Counted from the first letter of the stretch, positions 19,952 to 30,786 are shown. The stretch: 60,617 nucleotides of DNA from Gammaproteobacteria bacterium SG8_30 (GCA_001303245.1 LJNS01000007.1:1-60617), one strand, 5' to 3'. Notes: generated by a model not told the origin, from the letters alone. A program made the numbers and translations.

Positions 19952-20956
19952 GTGGAGGCTCGCAAGAAGCGCCGCTCGACGGCCGACCGCTCCTCGGAGT
20001 CCGTGACCGTCGACCTGACCGCGGTGGTCGTCGCGGTCACCGGGGGCGAGCCCAGGGTGCTGACGCTGTCTTCGGCCGGCGAGGAGGCGCTGGACCGATT
20101 GCCCTCCGGCCCGCTCACGCCCGAGCACCGCACGCTCGAGCAGGGCCTGCGCGCCTGGGTGGAGACCCAGACCGGACAGGTCCTCGGCTACGCGGAGCAG
20201 CTCTATACCTTCGGTGACCGGGACCGCCGGCTGCCGACGGCCAAAGGCTCGGATCGGATCCTGTCGATCGGCTACCTCACTCTGGTGCGCGGGCCACGCA
20301 AGACGGACCGGGCACCTGGCGTCTGGCAGGACTGGTACCGGTTCTTCCCGTGGGAGGACTGGCGCGACGGCAGGCCTGCCTGTCTCGCGGCCCTGCGGGA
20401 CCCGCTGATGCGCTGGGCGGCAGGTGCGAACGCGCCGTCGGACCGACGTGCACGGGAGGAGCGGCTGGCCCTGAGTTTCGGGTTCGCGTCCGGAAGCTGG
20501 AACGAGGACCGCGTGCTCGAGCGCTACGAGCTGGCCTACGAGGCGGGGCTGGTCGCCGAGGCGCACCGGGAGGGGGGGAGCACGTTCCTGGATGCCCCGC
20601 TCGCTCAGACGGGCCGCGCGATGGCGGGCGACCACAGGCGAATCCTCGCTACGGCCATCGCCCGGCTGCGCGGCAAGATCAAGTACCGTCCGGTCGTGTT
20701 CGAGCTAATGCCGCCGGCATTCACGCTGTTGCAGTTGCAGCAGACCGTGGAAGCCCTTGCTGGCCTCAGGCTGCACAAGCCCAATTTCCGCAGGCTGGTC
20801 GAACAGCAGGGTCTGGTGGAGGAAACCGGTGCCGTGACGCTGGGCACCGGCGGGCGGCCTGCGCGCCTGGTGCGGTTCCGCCGGGAAGCGGTGCTCGAGC
20901 GCTCCGCTCCCGGGCTCCGGGTGCGCGCTGCGCGGCGGGCCCGACGCGCACCTTGA
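19952..20956 (+). CDS. NadQ/NrtR-like regulator of NAD synthesis
   Basis: Probable transcriptional repressor of nadA-nadB. 334 residues from GTG 19952. The N-terminal half is an NrtR-type Nudix-like region (TVDLTAVVVAV, TPEHRTLEQGLRAWVETQTG). It lacks an obvious catalytic Nudix box, consistent with a sensor. The C-terminal part contains a winged helix: FTLLQLQQTVEALAGLRLHKPNFRRLVEQ, then a basic wing (GGRPARLVRFR). It lies directly upstream of nadA in the same direction, and a palindrome sits in the nadA promoter. This layout resembles alphaproteobacterial NadQ. The assignment rests on architecture and context. Confidence 0.75.
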   Translation: MEARKKRRSTADRSSESVTVDLTAVVVAVTGGEPRVLTLSSAGEEALDRLPSGPLTPEHRTLEQGLRAWVETQTGQVLGYAEQLYTFGDRDRRLPTAKGSDRILSIGYLTLVRGPRKTDRAPGVWQDWYRFFPWEDWRDGRPACLAALRDPLMRWAAGANAPSDRRAREERLALSFGFASGSWNEDRVLERYELAYEAGLVAEAHREGGSTFLDAPLAQTGRAMAGDHRRILATAIARLRGKIKYRPVVFELMPPAFTLLQLQQTVEALAGLRLHKPNFRRLVEQQGLVEETGAVTLGTGGRPARLVRFRREAVLERSAPGLRVRAARRARRAP

Positions 20957-20980
20957 CACACTTATTCCCAAATGTAGAAT
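20953..20980 (+). promoter_or_regulatory. Sigma-70 promoter of nadA-nadB
   Basis: A perfect -35 TTGACA (20953-20958), 16 bases, TAGAAT (20975-20980, 5 of 6). Start codon 21052. The -35 overlaps the stop codon of the regulator gene. This is the strongest vegetative promoter seen in the window. Confidence 0.85.
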
Positions 20981-20984
20981 AAGT
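20960..20984. promoter_or_regulatory. Palindromic operator in the nadA promoter
   Basis: ACTTATTC, nine bases, GAATAAGT: perfect 8-bp arms. The site fills the -35/-10 spacer and covers the -10 box, so bound protein would exclude RNA polymerase. The adjacent NadQ-like winged-helix protein is the obvious candidate to bind it. Confidence 0.75.
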
Positions 20985-21051
20985 ACCGCCGGTCAAGCCG
21001 GCTATTGTTTGGCGTCTCTAATTCTCATCTCGAGTATAAGGAAGCGACACG

Positions 21052-22073
<1,022 letters not shown>

Positions 22074-22077
<4 letters not shown>

Positions 22078-23648
22078 ACCCGATGCGTCGCGGTCGCGCA
22101 CCGGTGGTCATCGTCGGCGGCGGGCTGGCCGGGCTGTCGGCTGCCATCGAGCTGGCGCCCGTGCCGGTGCTCCTGCTGTCGCGCTGCGAGCTGGGGAGCG
22201 AGGTCGCAAGCGCCTGGGCCCAGGGCGGCATCGCCGCGGCGCTCGGACCGGGCGATTCCCCCGCGCTGCATGCCGACGACACGCGGGCCGCGGGCGACGC
22301 ACACTGTGACGCCGCCATCGTCGCGATGGTCACGCGTGAAGCGCCGGGCGCCATCGCCTGGCTCGAGCGCCACGGAGCCGCCTTCGACCGGGATGCCGAT
22401 GGCCGTATCGCGCTGGGCCGGGAAGGCGGGCACGGCCGGCGGCGCATCGCCCACGTCCGCGACGCCACCGGGGCGGCGGTGACAGAGGCGCTGGTGAACC
22501 TGGCGCGGCGCACGCCGTCGATCACGATCCTCGAGGGCGTGGAGGCGCTCGAGCTGCTCGTGGAGGACGGCAAGGTGGCCGGTCTGCTCGGCCGGCGTGG
22601 CGAGGAAAGGCTGCTGTTCGCGGCCCGGGCGGTGGTGCTGGCCACAGGCGGCGCCGGCGCGCTGTACGCGCGGACGAGCAATCCGCTCGGGGCACGCGGT
22701 GCCGGCCTGGTCATGGCGGCCGAGGCCGGTGCAGAGCTCGCCGACCTGGAGTTCGTGCAGTTCCATCCCACCGCGCTCGACCTCGGCCGGGACCCCATGC
22801 CGCTCGCCACGGAGGCGATTCGCGGTGAAGGGGCCGTCCTGGTCAACGGCGCCGGCGAGCGCTTCATGGAAGGACGGCACCCGATGGCCGAGCTGGCGCC
22901 GCGCGACATCGTCGCGCGAGCGATCTTCCGCGAACGCGCGGCGGGCCGGGGGACTTTCCTGGACGCGCGATCCGCGATCGGTCCGCGCTTCGCCGGGAGG
23001 TTTCCGACCGTGCAGGCCGCCTGCGCGTCGGCCGGAATCGACCCGGTCCACGACCTGATTCCCGTGGCGACTGCCGCGCACTACCACATGGGCGGCATCG
23101 CCGTGGACACCGAGGCGCGCAGCACGTTGCCGGGGCTCTGGGCGGTGGGCGAGGCCGCATCGACCGGCTTGCACGGCGCCAACCGCCTCGCCAGCAACTC
23201 GCTGCTCGAGGCGACCGTGTTCGGCCTGCGCGCCGCGCGCGACATCGCCGGGACCGCGCCGGTGGTGCTGCGTCCGCGCCTGCCGTCGCGCACGGCGGCC
23301 CCGGCGTCCGGGCCCGACGACTGGAAGGCGCTGCCGCGCGTCCGGGCGCTCATGGACGCATACGTGGGCGTGGAGCGCGACGCGAGCGGTCTGCGCGCAG
23401 CCCTCGCGGAACTGCTCGCGCTGCGCGATGTCTCGGGGCCGGTCACCCGTCGGGCGGCGACCGCGGGGCTGCTGATCGCCGTCGCGGCGCTGGAGCGCCG
23501 GGAGAGCCGGGGAGGGCACTTCCGGACCGACTTCCCGTTCAGGGCCGGGGAGCAGGCCGCGCCGCGTCGCTTTGCGCTTAGCGATGCACTGGACAAGGCG
23601 CGCGCGAGCGCAGCACCGGCAGCGGTGGCGCTGGCCGCCGCCGGCTGA
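22074..23648 (+). CDS. nadB: L-aspartate oxidase
   Basis: FAD enzyme that oxidises aspartate to iminoaspartate for NadA. 524 residues (E. coli 540) from GTG 22074, with ATG 22083 as an alternative. The FAD fold [18 protein letters not shown], the catalytic-site segments [27 protein letters not shown] and HYHMGGI, and [15 protein letters not shown] are present. The start overlaps the nadA stop, so the two enzymes, which hand over an unstable intermediate, are coupled in translation. Confidence 0.97.
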
Positions 23649-23725
23649 GACAATCGCGCACCGGCGGGGCGCGGCCGGCGCTCCGGCTCCGCCAAGCAGG
23701 GAAGCCCTTCACGAACCCACGCGGC

Positions 23726-24328
23726 ATGCCTCGGATCGACTCCATCGTGTTCGACATAGGTCGGGTGCTCGTGCACCTGGACTTCGTGCCGATCCTGGAT
23801 TTCTTTGCGGAGCACGGGATCGACGTCGATCACCTGGGCAGCTTCCTCGAGCGCATCGACCTTCCGGCCTACGAGCGGGGCGAGTTCGACGGCGAGGAAC
23901 TGCTGGCGCGCATCGCCGCGCTCGGCCGGCGGCCGATGCAGGTAGAGATCCTGCGCGATCACTGGAACGGCATCTTCGTGCCCCAGGCGGACATGCTCGA
24001 CCTCGTCCGGCGGCTGTCGGGCACCCACCGGGTCTATCTGCTGTCAAACATCGGCGACCTGCACTGGGAGCATCTGGAACGCGAGCTCGCCGTGAGCTCG
24101 CTCGGGCACGGCGCCCTGCCGTCCTTCCAGGCACGCGTGGCCAAGCCCGATGCCGGCATCTATCGCCGGGCGGAGGAACTGTTCGGCCTCGAGCCCGCCA
24201 GGACGGTGTTCATCGACGACCTGTTGCCGAACGTCGACGCCGCCCGGCAGCGGGGGTGGCAGGCGATTCACCACGACCGCTACGCCACGACGGTCGAGGA
24301 CCTGCGCGCGCTCGGGGTGGACGCTTGA
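23726..24328 (+). CDS. HAD-family hydrolase (YihX-like)
   Basis: Haloacid-dehalogenase phosphatase, probably acting on sugar phosphates. 200 residues. Motif I is VFDIGRVLV (YihX-type FDxGxVL), motif II the LSN of YLLSNIGD, motif III the lysine in VAKPDAGIY, and motif IV FIDDLLPNV. An alpha-helical cap lies between motifs I and II. The stop overlaps the next gene's TTG as TTGA. Confidence 0.87.
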   Translation: MPRIDSIVFDIGRVLVHLDFVPILDFFAEHGIDVDHLGSFLERIDLPAYERGEFDGEELLARIAALGRRPMQVEILRDHWNGIFVPQADMLDLVRRLSGTHRVYLLSNIGDLHWEHLERELAVSSLGHGALPSFQARVAKPDAGIYRRAEELFGLEPARTVFIDDLLPNVDAARQRGWQAIHHDRYATTVEDLRALGVDA

Positions 24329-25164
24329 GCGCCCCGACCGCGATTCACCGCCGGGTCGAGGCGCTGCGGTCCGGCGAGGACGCCACCTTCATCGCGCGCC
24401 TGGTCTCGGGGTGGGCCGTGATGGGCGATCCGCAGGTCTTGCCGGGCTACTGCCTCCTGCTTCCGGATCCGGTCGTGGGCCACCTGAACGACTTCGACGG
24501 TACGGCTCGGGCGGCGTTCCTGGCGGACGCTGCCGCCCTGGGCGATGCCGTGCTCGCCGTCACCGGTGCGTTACGGGTCAACTATGCGATGTTCGGCAAC
24601 CTCGAGCCGGCTCTGCATGCGCACGTCTTTCCGCGCTACGCCAACGAGGAGGAGACCTTGCGCACGGCCCAGCCCTGGGCCTACGACTGGTCGGCGGCAC
24701 CTGCCTTCGACGCCGCGCAGCACGGGCCGCTGCGCGACCAGATCCGCGCGGCGCTCGGCCGGGCCGGCCTGATCGGCGCGCGCGGCCGCATCCACCACAT
24801 CGACCTGACCGTGTCCGACCTGCCGGTCGCGAAGGCCTTCTACGAGGCCGTCCTGCCGCTGATGGGCTTCCGTCGTCTCCCGGACGCGCCCGAGGGCCCG
24901 GTGTGGACCGGCGAACTGGTGGAGATCGGCCTGCAGGCGGCGCGCCAGCAGCGCAGCCACGACCGCTACGCCCCCGGCCTGCACCACCTCGCCTTCAGTG
25001 CGCCCGGGAGGCCCGACGTCGACCGGCTCTATTCGCAGCTCTGCGCCCTCGGCGTCCGGGTGCTCGACGCGCCGGCCGAGTATCCGGCCTATGGGCCGGG
25101 CTACTACGCCGTGTTCTTCGCCGACCCCGACGGCATCAAGCTCGAATACGCGTACACGCCCTGA
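24325..25164 (+). CDS. HIT-like and VOC (glyoxalase-fold) fusion protein
   Basis: Two-domain protein of unknown substrate. 279 residues from TTG 24325, overlapping the HAD gene. Residues about 1-145 form a HIT-like domain with NLEPALHAHVFPRY. The third histidine of the usual triad is replaced, so nucleotide hydrolase activity is uncertain. Residues about 153-279 form a VOC domain: IHHIDLTVSDLPVAKAFYEAVL, a second-module LHHLAFSA, and the closing FFADPDGIKLEYAY with the usual metal-site glutamate. Coupling to a HAD phosphatase hints at small-molecule repair or detoxification, which is inference only. Confidence 0.75.
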   Translation: MSAPTAIHRRVEALRSGEDATFIARLVSGWAVMGDPQVLPGYCLLLPDPVVGHLNDFDGTARAAFLADAAALGDAVLAVTGALRVNYAMFGNLEPALHAHVFPRYANEEETLRTAQPWAYDWSAAPAFDAAQHGPLRDQIRAALGRAGLIGARGRIHHIDLTVSDLPVAKAFYEAVLPLMGFRRLPDAPEGPVWTGELVEIGLQAARQQRSHDRYAPGLHHLAFSAPGRPDVDRLYSQLCALGVRVLDAPAEYPAYGPGYYAVFFADPDGIKLEYAYTP

Positions 25165-25188
25165 TCGGGCGGTGCCGGCCGTACCGCC

Positions 25189-25677
25189 ATGCCCTCGCTC
25201 CTCGATCATCGCGACCCGGCGGAAGCGGAGCGGATCCTTTCGGTGCTCCGCCCCGGCTACGCCGCAGAGGCGGCCCTGATCGGCGTGGAGGATTTTCCGC
25301 CGCTGCGCCGCACCGTGACCGACATCGCAGCCTCGCGAAACGAGTTCGCGGGGTCCTGTAGTGGTGCGGTCCTGGCTGCCGTCATCGAGTTCGGCGAGGG
25401 GCAGGTCGACGGCGATGCTGCGCTCGACATCGCGAGCCTGGCCGTGCACCCGCAGTTCGCGCGCCGGGGATTCGGCTCTGTACTGGTAGCGTGGGTGCTC
25501 GAAAGGTGCGCGGGGCGAGCCGCCACCGTCTCGACGGCGCGGTCCAACTTCCCCGCGATCGCGCTCTATGGGAAGCTCGGCTTCGTCTTCGAGAGAAGCT
25601 TCGTCGCGCCGGAAGGCATCGAGTGCGTCGCCTTGAGGCGGCCGCCGTCCCGGTCGGCGAACGGGAGTGGCCGGTAA
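25189..25677 (+). CDS. GNAT-family N-acetyltransferase
   Basis: 162 residues. The acetyl-CoA-binding motif A is visible as SLAVHPQFARRGFGSVLVAWVL, followed by STARSNFPAIALYGKLGFVFE, the usual motif B. Substrate unknown. The stop and the next start overlap as TAATG, coupling it to the GFA protein. Confidence 0.87.
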   Translation: MPSLLDHRDPAEAERILSVLRPGYAAEAALIGVEDFPPLRRTVTDIAASRNEFAGSCSGAVLAAVIEFGEGQVDGDAALDIASLAVHPQFARRGFGSVLVAWVLERCAGRAATVSTARSNFPAIALYGKLGFVFERSFVAPEGIECVALRRPPSRSANGSGR

Positions 25678-26126
25678 TGAGCAGCTATCCGGGTCGCTGT
25701 CTGTGCGGGGCCGTGCGCTACGAGGCCGCCCCACCCACCCTGTTCTTTGCGCACTGCCACTGCCGCTGGTGTCGCGAGGCCCACGGTGCGGCCTTCGTCA
25801 GCTGGGTCGGCATCGCCGCCGACCGGTTCCGGCTCGTTGCAGGCCAGGACGACCTGCGCTGGTATCAGTCCTCGCCCCAGAGCCGGCGCGGCTTCTGCGG
25901 CCGGTGCGGCACGACCCTGTTCTTCGCGTCGACGCTGTGTCCCGGGGAGATGCACGTCACGCGGACGTCCCTGCGTACCGGGATCGACCGCGGCCCGCAG
26001 CTGCATTGCTTCTACGACCAGCACGTCGACTGGGCGGAACCGGGGGACGCGCTGCCGCGCTACGGCAGCGACTCGCCCGGACTCGAGAAATACCGTGTCG
26101 TACCGGAGCGTGACGAGGGCCTCTGA
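25677..26126 (+). CDS. GFA (CENP-V) family zinc protein
   Basis: 149 residues with the GFA zinc fold: the C-x-C of GRCLCGAVRYEA, HCHCRWCREAHG, and the later C-x2-C of GFCGRCGTTLFF. The family was named after glutathione-dependent formaldehyde activation, but most members are uncharacterised and that activity is disputed. Translationally coupled to the GNAT gene. Confidence 0.9.
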   Translation: MSSYPGRCLCGAVRYEAAPPTLFFAHCHCRWCREAHGAAFVSWVGIAADRFRLVAGQDDLRWYQSSPQSRRGFCGRCGTTLFFASTLCPGEMHVTRTSLRTGIDRGPQLHCFYDQHVDWAEPGDALPRYGSDSPGLEKYRVVPERDEGL

Positions 26127-26260
26127 GGGATCCTCCCGCGCGCCCGGAACGACGTCGGGATTCCCGATGGCCCGAGGGGCGCGCTGCCACTAAGATCATC
26201 ATCCGGCCCGGGCCGCAGCCGGATGGACACGCGGCCTGCCAAGGTCGAGGGTGACGTTGC

Positions 26261-27001
26261 ATGAATCGCGTGAACGTGCTGTGCATCAAGTGGGGCACCA
26301 AGTACGGCGCCGAGTACGTCAACAAGCTGCGCTCGATGGTGGGCCGGCACCTCGGCCGCCCGTTCCGGTTCGTCTGCCTGACCGACGACGGCACCGGCAT
26401 CGGCTCCGACGTCGAGGTCTACGACATCCCGAAGGTCGGCGTGCCCGACTTCGACGCTCGCAAGCCCTGGACCTTCGACCACGGCTGGCTGAAGTTGACC
26501 TGCCTCGCCGAGCCCCTCTACGACCTCACCGGCACGACCTTGTTCGTCGACCTCGACGTCGTCATCGTCGACAGCATCGACTGCTTTTTCGAGGAGCCGG
26601 GCGAGTTCATCGTCATCAAGGAGTGGGACAAGCGCGACGAAACCGGCAATACCTCGGTGTTCCGCTACGAAGTCGGCGCGCACGCGGATGCGCTCGCCAA
26701 CCTGGCGGCCAACCAGCAGAGGGTGCTCGGGTCGGTGCGCAACGAGCAGGAGTACATCACCGGCTACATCGCACGTCAGGGCAGGCTGAAGTACTGGCCC
26801 GAGGCGTGGTGCCGCAGCTTCAAGCGGCACTGCGTCCGCGGCGGTGTGATCGGCTGGTTCCGGCCGCCCCGGATCCCCGCGGGCGCGAGGATCATCGCCT
26901 TCCACGGCAAGCCCAACCCGCCCGACGCCATCCTCGGCAGGAGCGGGAAGTGGTATCGGCGCGTGCTGCCGACGCCGTGGGTTGCCGACAACTGGCGCTG
27001 A
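26261..27001 (+). CDS. Nucleotide-diphospho-sugar transferase-like protein (GT8-like)
   Basis: Probable cytosolic glycosyltransferase. 246 residues. The N-terminal strand NVLCIKWGTKYGAEYVNKL and the metal-binding DxD motif FVDLDVVIVDS suggest a GT-A fold. The C-terminal FHGKPNPPDA matches the FHG/KP segment of GT8-like enzymes. No signal peptide or membrane span. Acceptor and sugar unknown. No other glycan genes are adjacent, so its pathway cannot be guessed. A 134-bp gap separates it from the GFA gene. Confidence 0.7.
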   Translation: MNRVNVLCIKWGTKYGAEYVNKLRSMVGRHLGRPFRFVCLTDDGTGIGSDVEVYDIPKVGVPDFDARKPWTFDHGWLKLTCLAEPLYDLTGTTLFVDLDVVIVDSIDCFFEEPGEFIVIKEWDKRDETGNTSVFRYEVGAHADALANLAANQQRVLGSVRNEQEYITGYIARQGRLKYWPEAWCRSFKRHCVRGGVIGWFRPPRIPAGARIIAFHGKPNPPDAILGRSGKWYRRVLPTPWVADNWR

Positions 27002-27010
27002 CGGCTCCGC

Positions 27011-28009
27011 TCAGGCGGTCGCGTCGAGCGCCTCGCAGAAGACCGGCGCATCGACGTTGCCGCCGGAGATCACGACGGCCACCACGCGCCTGCGGCAGTC
27101 GATCCGGCCCGCTAGGACGGACGCGAGCGCCACCGCGCCGCCGGGTTCCACGACGAGGCGCAGCCGGTCGAAGGCGAATCGCATCGCGCGGCGCACCTCG
27201 GTGTCGCTGACGACCAGGCCGCCGGCCAGCAGGCGCCTCATCAACTCGAACGTGATCTCGCCGGGGCTCGGGGCCAGCAGCGCGTCGCAGATCGAGCGGC
27301 GTCGCGGCGCATTCGACACCCGGCGCCCTGCCTCGAGCGAGCGACGCGTGTCGTCGAAGTGTTCCGGCTCCACGGCGAAGACACGCGCTTCCGGTGCGTG
27401 GTGCTTCACCGCCAGCGCACAACCGCTCACCAGGCCGCCGCCGCTGCAGCACACGAGCACGTCGTCAGGCGGTGCTCCCAGCGCCAGGGCCTGGGTGACG
27501 AGCTCGAGTCCAGCCGTGCCCTGGCCGGCGATGATGTGCGGGTCGTCGAAGGAGGGGACCAGCACGGCCCCGCGCTCGCGGGCGAGCCGGCCGGCGATCT
27601 CTTCGCGACTCTCTCGGTCACGGTCGTAGGTGACGACGTCCGCGCCGAGCGCGCGCGTGTTCTCGAGCTTGGCCCGGGGCGCGTCGGCGGGCATCACGAT
27701 GGTGGCCCGGATGCCGAGGCGGCGCGCGGCCTCCGCGACGCCCTGGGCGTGGTTGCCGGAGGAAAACGCCACCACGCCGGCAGCGCGCTCGGCAGGGGAC
27801 AGCTGCACGAGCCGGTTGTAGGCGCCCCGCAGCTTGAACGAACCGGTGTGCTGCAGCGACTCGACCTTGAGCAGGACGCGGCCGCCCGTCAGGGCGTCGA
27901 GCGCGGTGTCCGCCAGCAGTGGCGTCACGCGCGTCACGCCCTCGAGCCGGCAGGCCGCGGCCACGACGTCCTCGTACACGGGTAACCCGTCTGCGGCGCG
28001 TTGGCTCAT
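27011..28009 (-). CDS. Threonine/serine dehydratase-family PLP enzyme
   Basis: Fold-type II PLP enzyme. 332 residues. The PLP lysine sits in SFKLRGAYNRL, SSGNHAQGVA is the substrate loop, and the phosphate-binding glycine loop is CSGGGLVSG. No C-terminal ACT regulatory domain is present, which fits catabolic threonine dehydratase, serine racemase or threo-3-hydroxyaspartate ammonia-lyase rather than IlvA. It faces the GT gene tail to tail with 9 bp between them and no terminator. Confidence 0.85.
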   Translation of the reverse strand: MSQRAADGLPVYEDVVAAACRLEGVTRVTPLLADTALDALTGGRVLLKVESLQHTGSFKLRGAYNRLVQLSPAERAAGVVAFSSGNHAQGVAEAARRLGIRATIVMPADAPRAKLENTRALGADVVTYDRDRESREEIAGRLARERGAVLVPSFDDPHIIAGQGTAGLELVTQALALGAPPDDVLVCCSGGGLVSGCALAVKHHAPEARVFAVEPEHFDDTRRSLEAGRRVSNAPRRRSICDALLAPSPGEITFELMRRLLAGGLVVSDTEVRRAMRFAFDRLRLVVEPGGAVALASVLAGRIDCRRRVVAVVISGGNVDAPVFCEALDATA

Positions 28010-28014
28010 GCGGC

Positions 28015-28020
28015 TAGAAT
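28015..28020 (+). promoter_or_regulatory. -10 box of the GDT1-family gene
   Basis: TAGAAT, 24 bases before the ATG at 28045, in the 35-bp space between divergent start codons. No good -35 box is visible. Confidence 0.4.
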
Positions 28021-28044
28021 CCCCGTCCGGCTAGTGGAGGCCCG

Positions 28045-28605
28045 ATGGAAGCGCTCCTCGTATCGACGGCCATCGTGGCGTTGGCGGAGATGGGTGACAA
28101 GACCCAGTTGCTGTCCTTCGTGCTGGCGGCGCGTTTCCGCAAGCCCGTTCCGATCCTGCTCGGCATCCTGTTCGCGACGCTCGCCAATCACTTCCTGGCC
28201 GGCTGGCTCGGCACCTGGCTCGCCTCGCTCTTCTCACCAGCCGCCCTGCGGTGGGTGGTCGGGCTCGCCTTCTTCGCCTTCGGACTGTGGGCGCTCAAGC
28301 CCGACGAGCTCGAGGAGGACCCGCGGCTGCCCGCCACCGGCGTGTTCGTGGCGACGCTGGTCGCGTTCTTCCTCGTCGAAATGGGCGACAAGACGCAGCT
28401 TGCGACCGTGGCGCTGGCGGCGCGCTACCAGGCGCTGGTCGCGGTCGTTCTCGGGACCACGCTCGGCATGATGCTCGCCAACGCGCCGGCCGTATGGCTG
28501 GGCGAGCGCCTCGCGCACCGGGTGAACATGCAGACCCTGCGCTGGGCGGCGGCGGCGCTGTTCTTCCTGCTCGGCGGCCTGGCCCTCGTCGACTGGCGCC
28601 CCTAG
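28045..28605 (+). CDS. GDT1/TMEM165-family cation exporter
   Basis: Inner-membrane protein of the UPF0016 family, whose bacterial members export Mn(II). 186 residues in two homologous halves, each of about three helices and each with the signature E-M-G-D-K-T-Q (near residues 14 and 112), which forms the ion path. No manganese riboswitch fits in the short upstream gap, so regulation here is unclear. A GGAGGCCCG ribosome binding site precedes the ATG. Confidence 0.9.
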   Translation: MEALLVSTAIVALAEMGDKTQLLSFVLAARFRKPVPILLGILFATLANHFLAGWLGTWLASLFSPAALRWVVGLAFFAFGLWALKPDELEEDPRLPATGVFVATLVAFFLVEMGDKTQLATVALAARYQALVAVVLGTTLGMMLANAPAVWLGERLAHRVNMQTLRWAAAALFFLLGGLALVDWRP

Positions 28606-28667
28606 GCGGCCGCGTGGCCGTCGCCCTGTCGCCAGGCCGACGCGAGCGCAGGACGACACCCGGCGGA

Positions 28668-30767
28668 TCAGCCGTCGGCCGCGAGCACCCCGTCGCGCAG
28701 GAACCTCAGCAGGCGCGGCAGGTCGGCGATCGGCTCCGAGCACTGCGGGCCGTCGCACACGTAGGCGACCGGGGTCCCGCGCGGCGCCTTGGAAGCGATG
28801 GCCTCGGGCAGGCCCTGCGCGTCGTCCGGTACGGCCAGGATCATCCGGCGCGGTGCGTAGAGCGGGGCCAGCGACCTGGCCCAGCGAGCCACGTCCTCCG
28901 CACTGCCACGCAGGATGACGATCTGCGGCGGGGACAGGTGCTCCTCCAGCGCCGTCAGCATCATGGAGTGGGCGTGCGGCGCGCGCGCCAGCGACGCCCA
29001 GCCGCCGCGCAGGGCCCGCTCGGCCGAGTCCAGATAGCGCACCTCGCCGAGCAGCCAGCCGAGGCGGGCCAGCGCGTACGCGGCGACGCCGTTGCCGGAC
29101 GGCGTCGCCTCGTCGGCGAAGCCCTTCGGCCGGTAGAGCGGAGGGTCCGCTCCCTCGGCGGTGAACCAGAAGCCGCCGCGCTCGCGGTCTTCGAAGCGCT
29201 CGACGAGAGTCGCGGCGAGCAGGCATGCCAGGTCGAGATCCTCGGTTCGCCAGCGCGCCTCCAGGAGTGCCAGCAGGCCTTCGAGCAGGAAGGCGTGGTC
29301 GTCGAGGTAGGCGGGAAAGCGCGCCCGACCGTCCTTGAAGCTGGCGTGGAGTTGCCGGCCGTCGAGGCAGTGGTGACGCAGGAAGTCCACCGCGCGCGTC
29401 GCGGCCTCGGCGAAGTCGGGCCGGTCGAGCGCCCGCGCGGCAACGGCGAGCCCGCGGACCATCAGGCCGTTCCAGGCGGTGAGGATCTTCTCGTCGCGGC
29501 CCGGCCAGACGCGTCGCTTGCGTACCGCGAGCAACCGTGCCCGCGCTGCATCGATGACTTCCGCCGCCGCACGCGGCGTCATGTCCTGCTGCTCGGCGAC
29601 GGACTCGATGCTGGCGAAGCAGTGCAGGTGCCATGCGCCTTCGAAGTTCGGTTCGCGATCCAGCCCGAAACGCATGGCGAACGCGGCGTACTCCCTTGGG
29701 CTCAGCAGGGCCTCGACCTCCTTGCGGTCCCAGACGTAGAACCTGCCTTCGTGACCTTCCGAGTCGGCGTCGAGCGTCGAGTAGAAGCCGCCCGCCGGCG
29801 ACTGCATGTCGCGGATGGCCCATTCCGCGGTCTCGACGGCGATGCGACGGAAGAAACCGTCGCCGGTTGCCGTGGCGGCCTGGGCGGTCAGCGCAAGCAG
29901 CGGCCCGTTGTCGTAGAGCATCTTCTCGAAGTGGGGGATCATCCAGTACCGGTCCACCGAGTAGCGGCAGAAGCCGCCGCCGAGCTGGTCGTACAGCCCG
30001 CCCTCGCCCATGCGCTTGAGCGTCAGCGTCGCCATGTAGAGGGCCTTGAGGTCGGGCTCGGTTCCGCTTGCCGTCCCGTGCCAGTCGCGCAGGAGGCGCT
30101 CGAGGCTAGACGGGTGCGGGAACTTGGGAGCCGCACCGAAGCCGCCGAAATCGTCGTCGAACTGGGTCTCGAGCTGGCGGCGCGACTCGGCGATCGGCGT
30201 TGCGGACAACGCCTGCCCGGCATCGGCAGCCGGCGGGACCAGGTCGGAGAACACGTTGCGCAGGGACTCGTTCTGCCGTCGTACCTCCTCCCCATGCTCC
30301 CGGTAATAGCCCGCCACGCGCTCGAGGATCTCGACGAAGGCCGGCATGCCGTAGCGTGCCTCTTTCGGGAAGTAGGTCCCGCCGAAGAAGGGCGTGAGGT
30401 CGCCGGGCGTCAGGAACATCGTGAGTGGCCAGCCCCCGCCGCGCTGCGCCAGGATCTGGTGCGCGACCTGGTACACCTTGTCGAGGTCGGGGCGCTCCTC
30501 GCGGTCGACCTTCACGTTCACGAACAACCGGTTCATGGTCGCGGCGGTCGCCTCGTCCTCGAACGACTCGTGCGCCATCACGTGACACCAGTGGCACGCG
30601 GAGTAGCCGATGGACAGCAGGATGGGCTTGTCCTCCCTGCGCGCGAGCTCGAGCGCCTCCGTACCCCAGGGGTACCAGTCGACGGGATTGTCGGCGTGCT
30701 GCAGCAGGTAGGGACTGGTCTCGTGGGCGAGCCGGTTGCCGGGCGCACCGTGCGTGGTAGCGGACAT
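28668..30767 (-). CDS. DUF255 thioredoxin-domain protein (YyaL/SPATA20-like)
   Basis: 699 residues. The N-terminal thioredoxin-like domain opens [25 protein letters not shown] and carries the redox motif [14 protein letters not shown]. The long C-terminal part is an (alpha/alpha)6 barrel like N-acylglucosamine epimerases. The family runs from bacteria to mammals and has no agreed biochemical role. No signal peptide. Its start lies 73 bp from that of rlmI on the other strand, and the two -10 boxes interlock. Confidence 0.93.
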   Translation of the reverse strand: MSATTHGAPGNRLAHETSPYLLQHADNPVDWYPWGTEALELARREDKPILLSIGYSACHWCHVMAHESFEDEATAATMNRLFVNVKVDREERPDLDKVYQVAHQILAQRGGGWPLTMFLTPGDLTPFFGGTYFPKEARYGMPAFVEILERVAGYYREHGEEVRRQNESLRNVFSDLVPPAADAGQALSATPIAESRRQLETQFDDDFGGFGAAPKFPHPSSLERLLRDWHGTASGTEPDLKALYMATLTLKRMGEGGLYDQLGGGFCRYSVDRYWMIPHFEKMLYDNGPLLALTAQAATATGDGFFRRIAVETAEWAIRDMQSPAGGFYSTLDADSEGHEGRFYVWDRKEVEALLSPREYAAFAMRFGLDREPNFEGAWHLHCFASIESVAEQQDMTPRAAAEVIDAARARLLAVRKRRVWPGRDEKILTAWNGLMVRGLAVAARALDRPDFAEAATRAVDFLRHHCLDGRQLHASFKDGRARFPAYLDDHAFLLEGLLALLEARWRTEDLDLACLLAATLVERFEDRERGGFWFTAEGADPPLYRPKGFADEATPSGNGVAAYALARLGWLLGEVRYLDSAERALRGGWASLARAPHAHSMMLTALEEHLSPPQIVILRGSAEDVARWARSLAPLYAPRRMILAVPDDAQGLPEAIASKAPRGTPVAYVCDGPQCSEPIADLPRLLRFLRDGVLAADG

Positions 30768-30786
30768 CGGGGGACGCCGGTCGGGG

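Noticed and set aside
28010..28044. Manganese riboswitch before the GDT1-family exporter
   Set aside because: Only 35 bases separate the divergent start codons and none of the conserved yybP-ykoY loop sequences is present.
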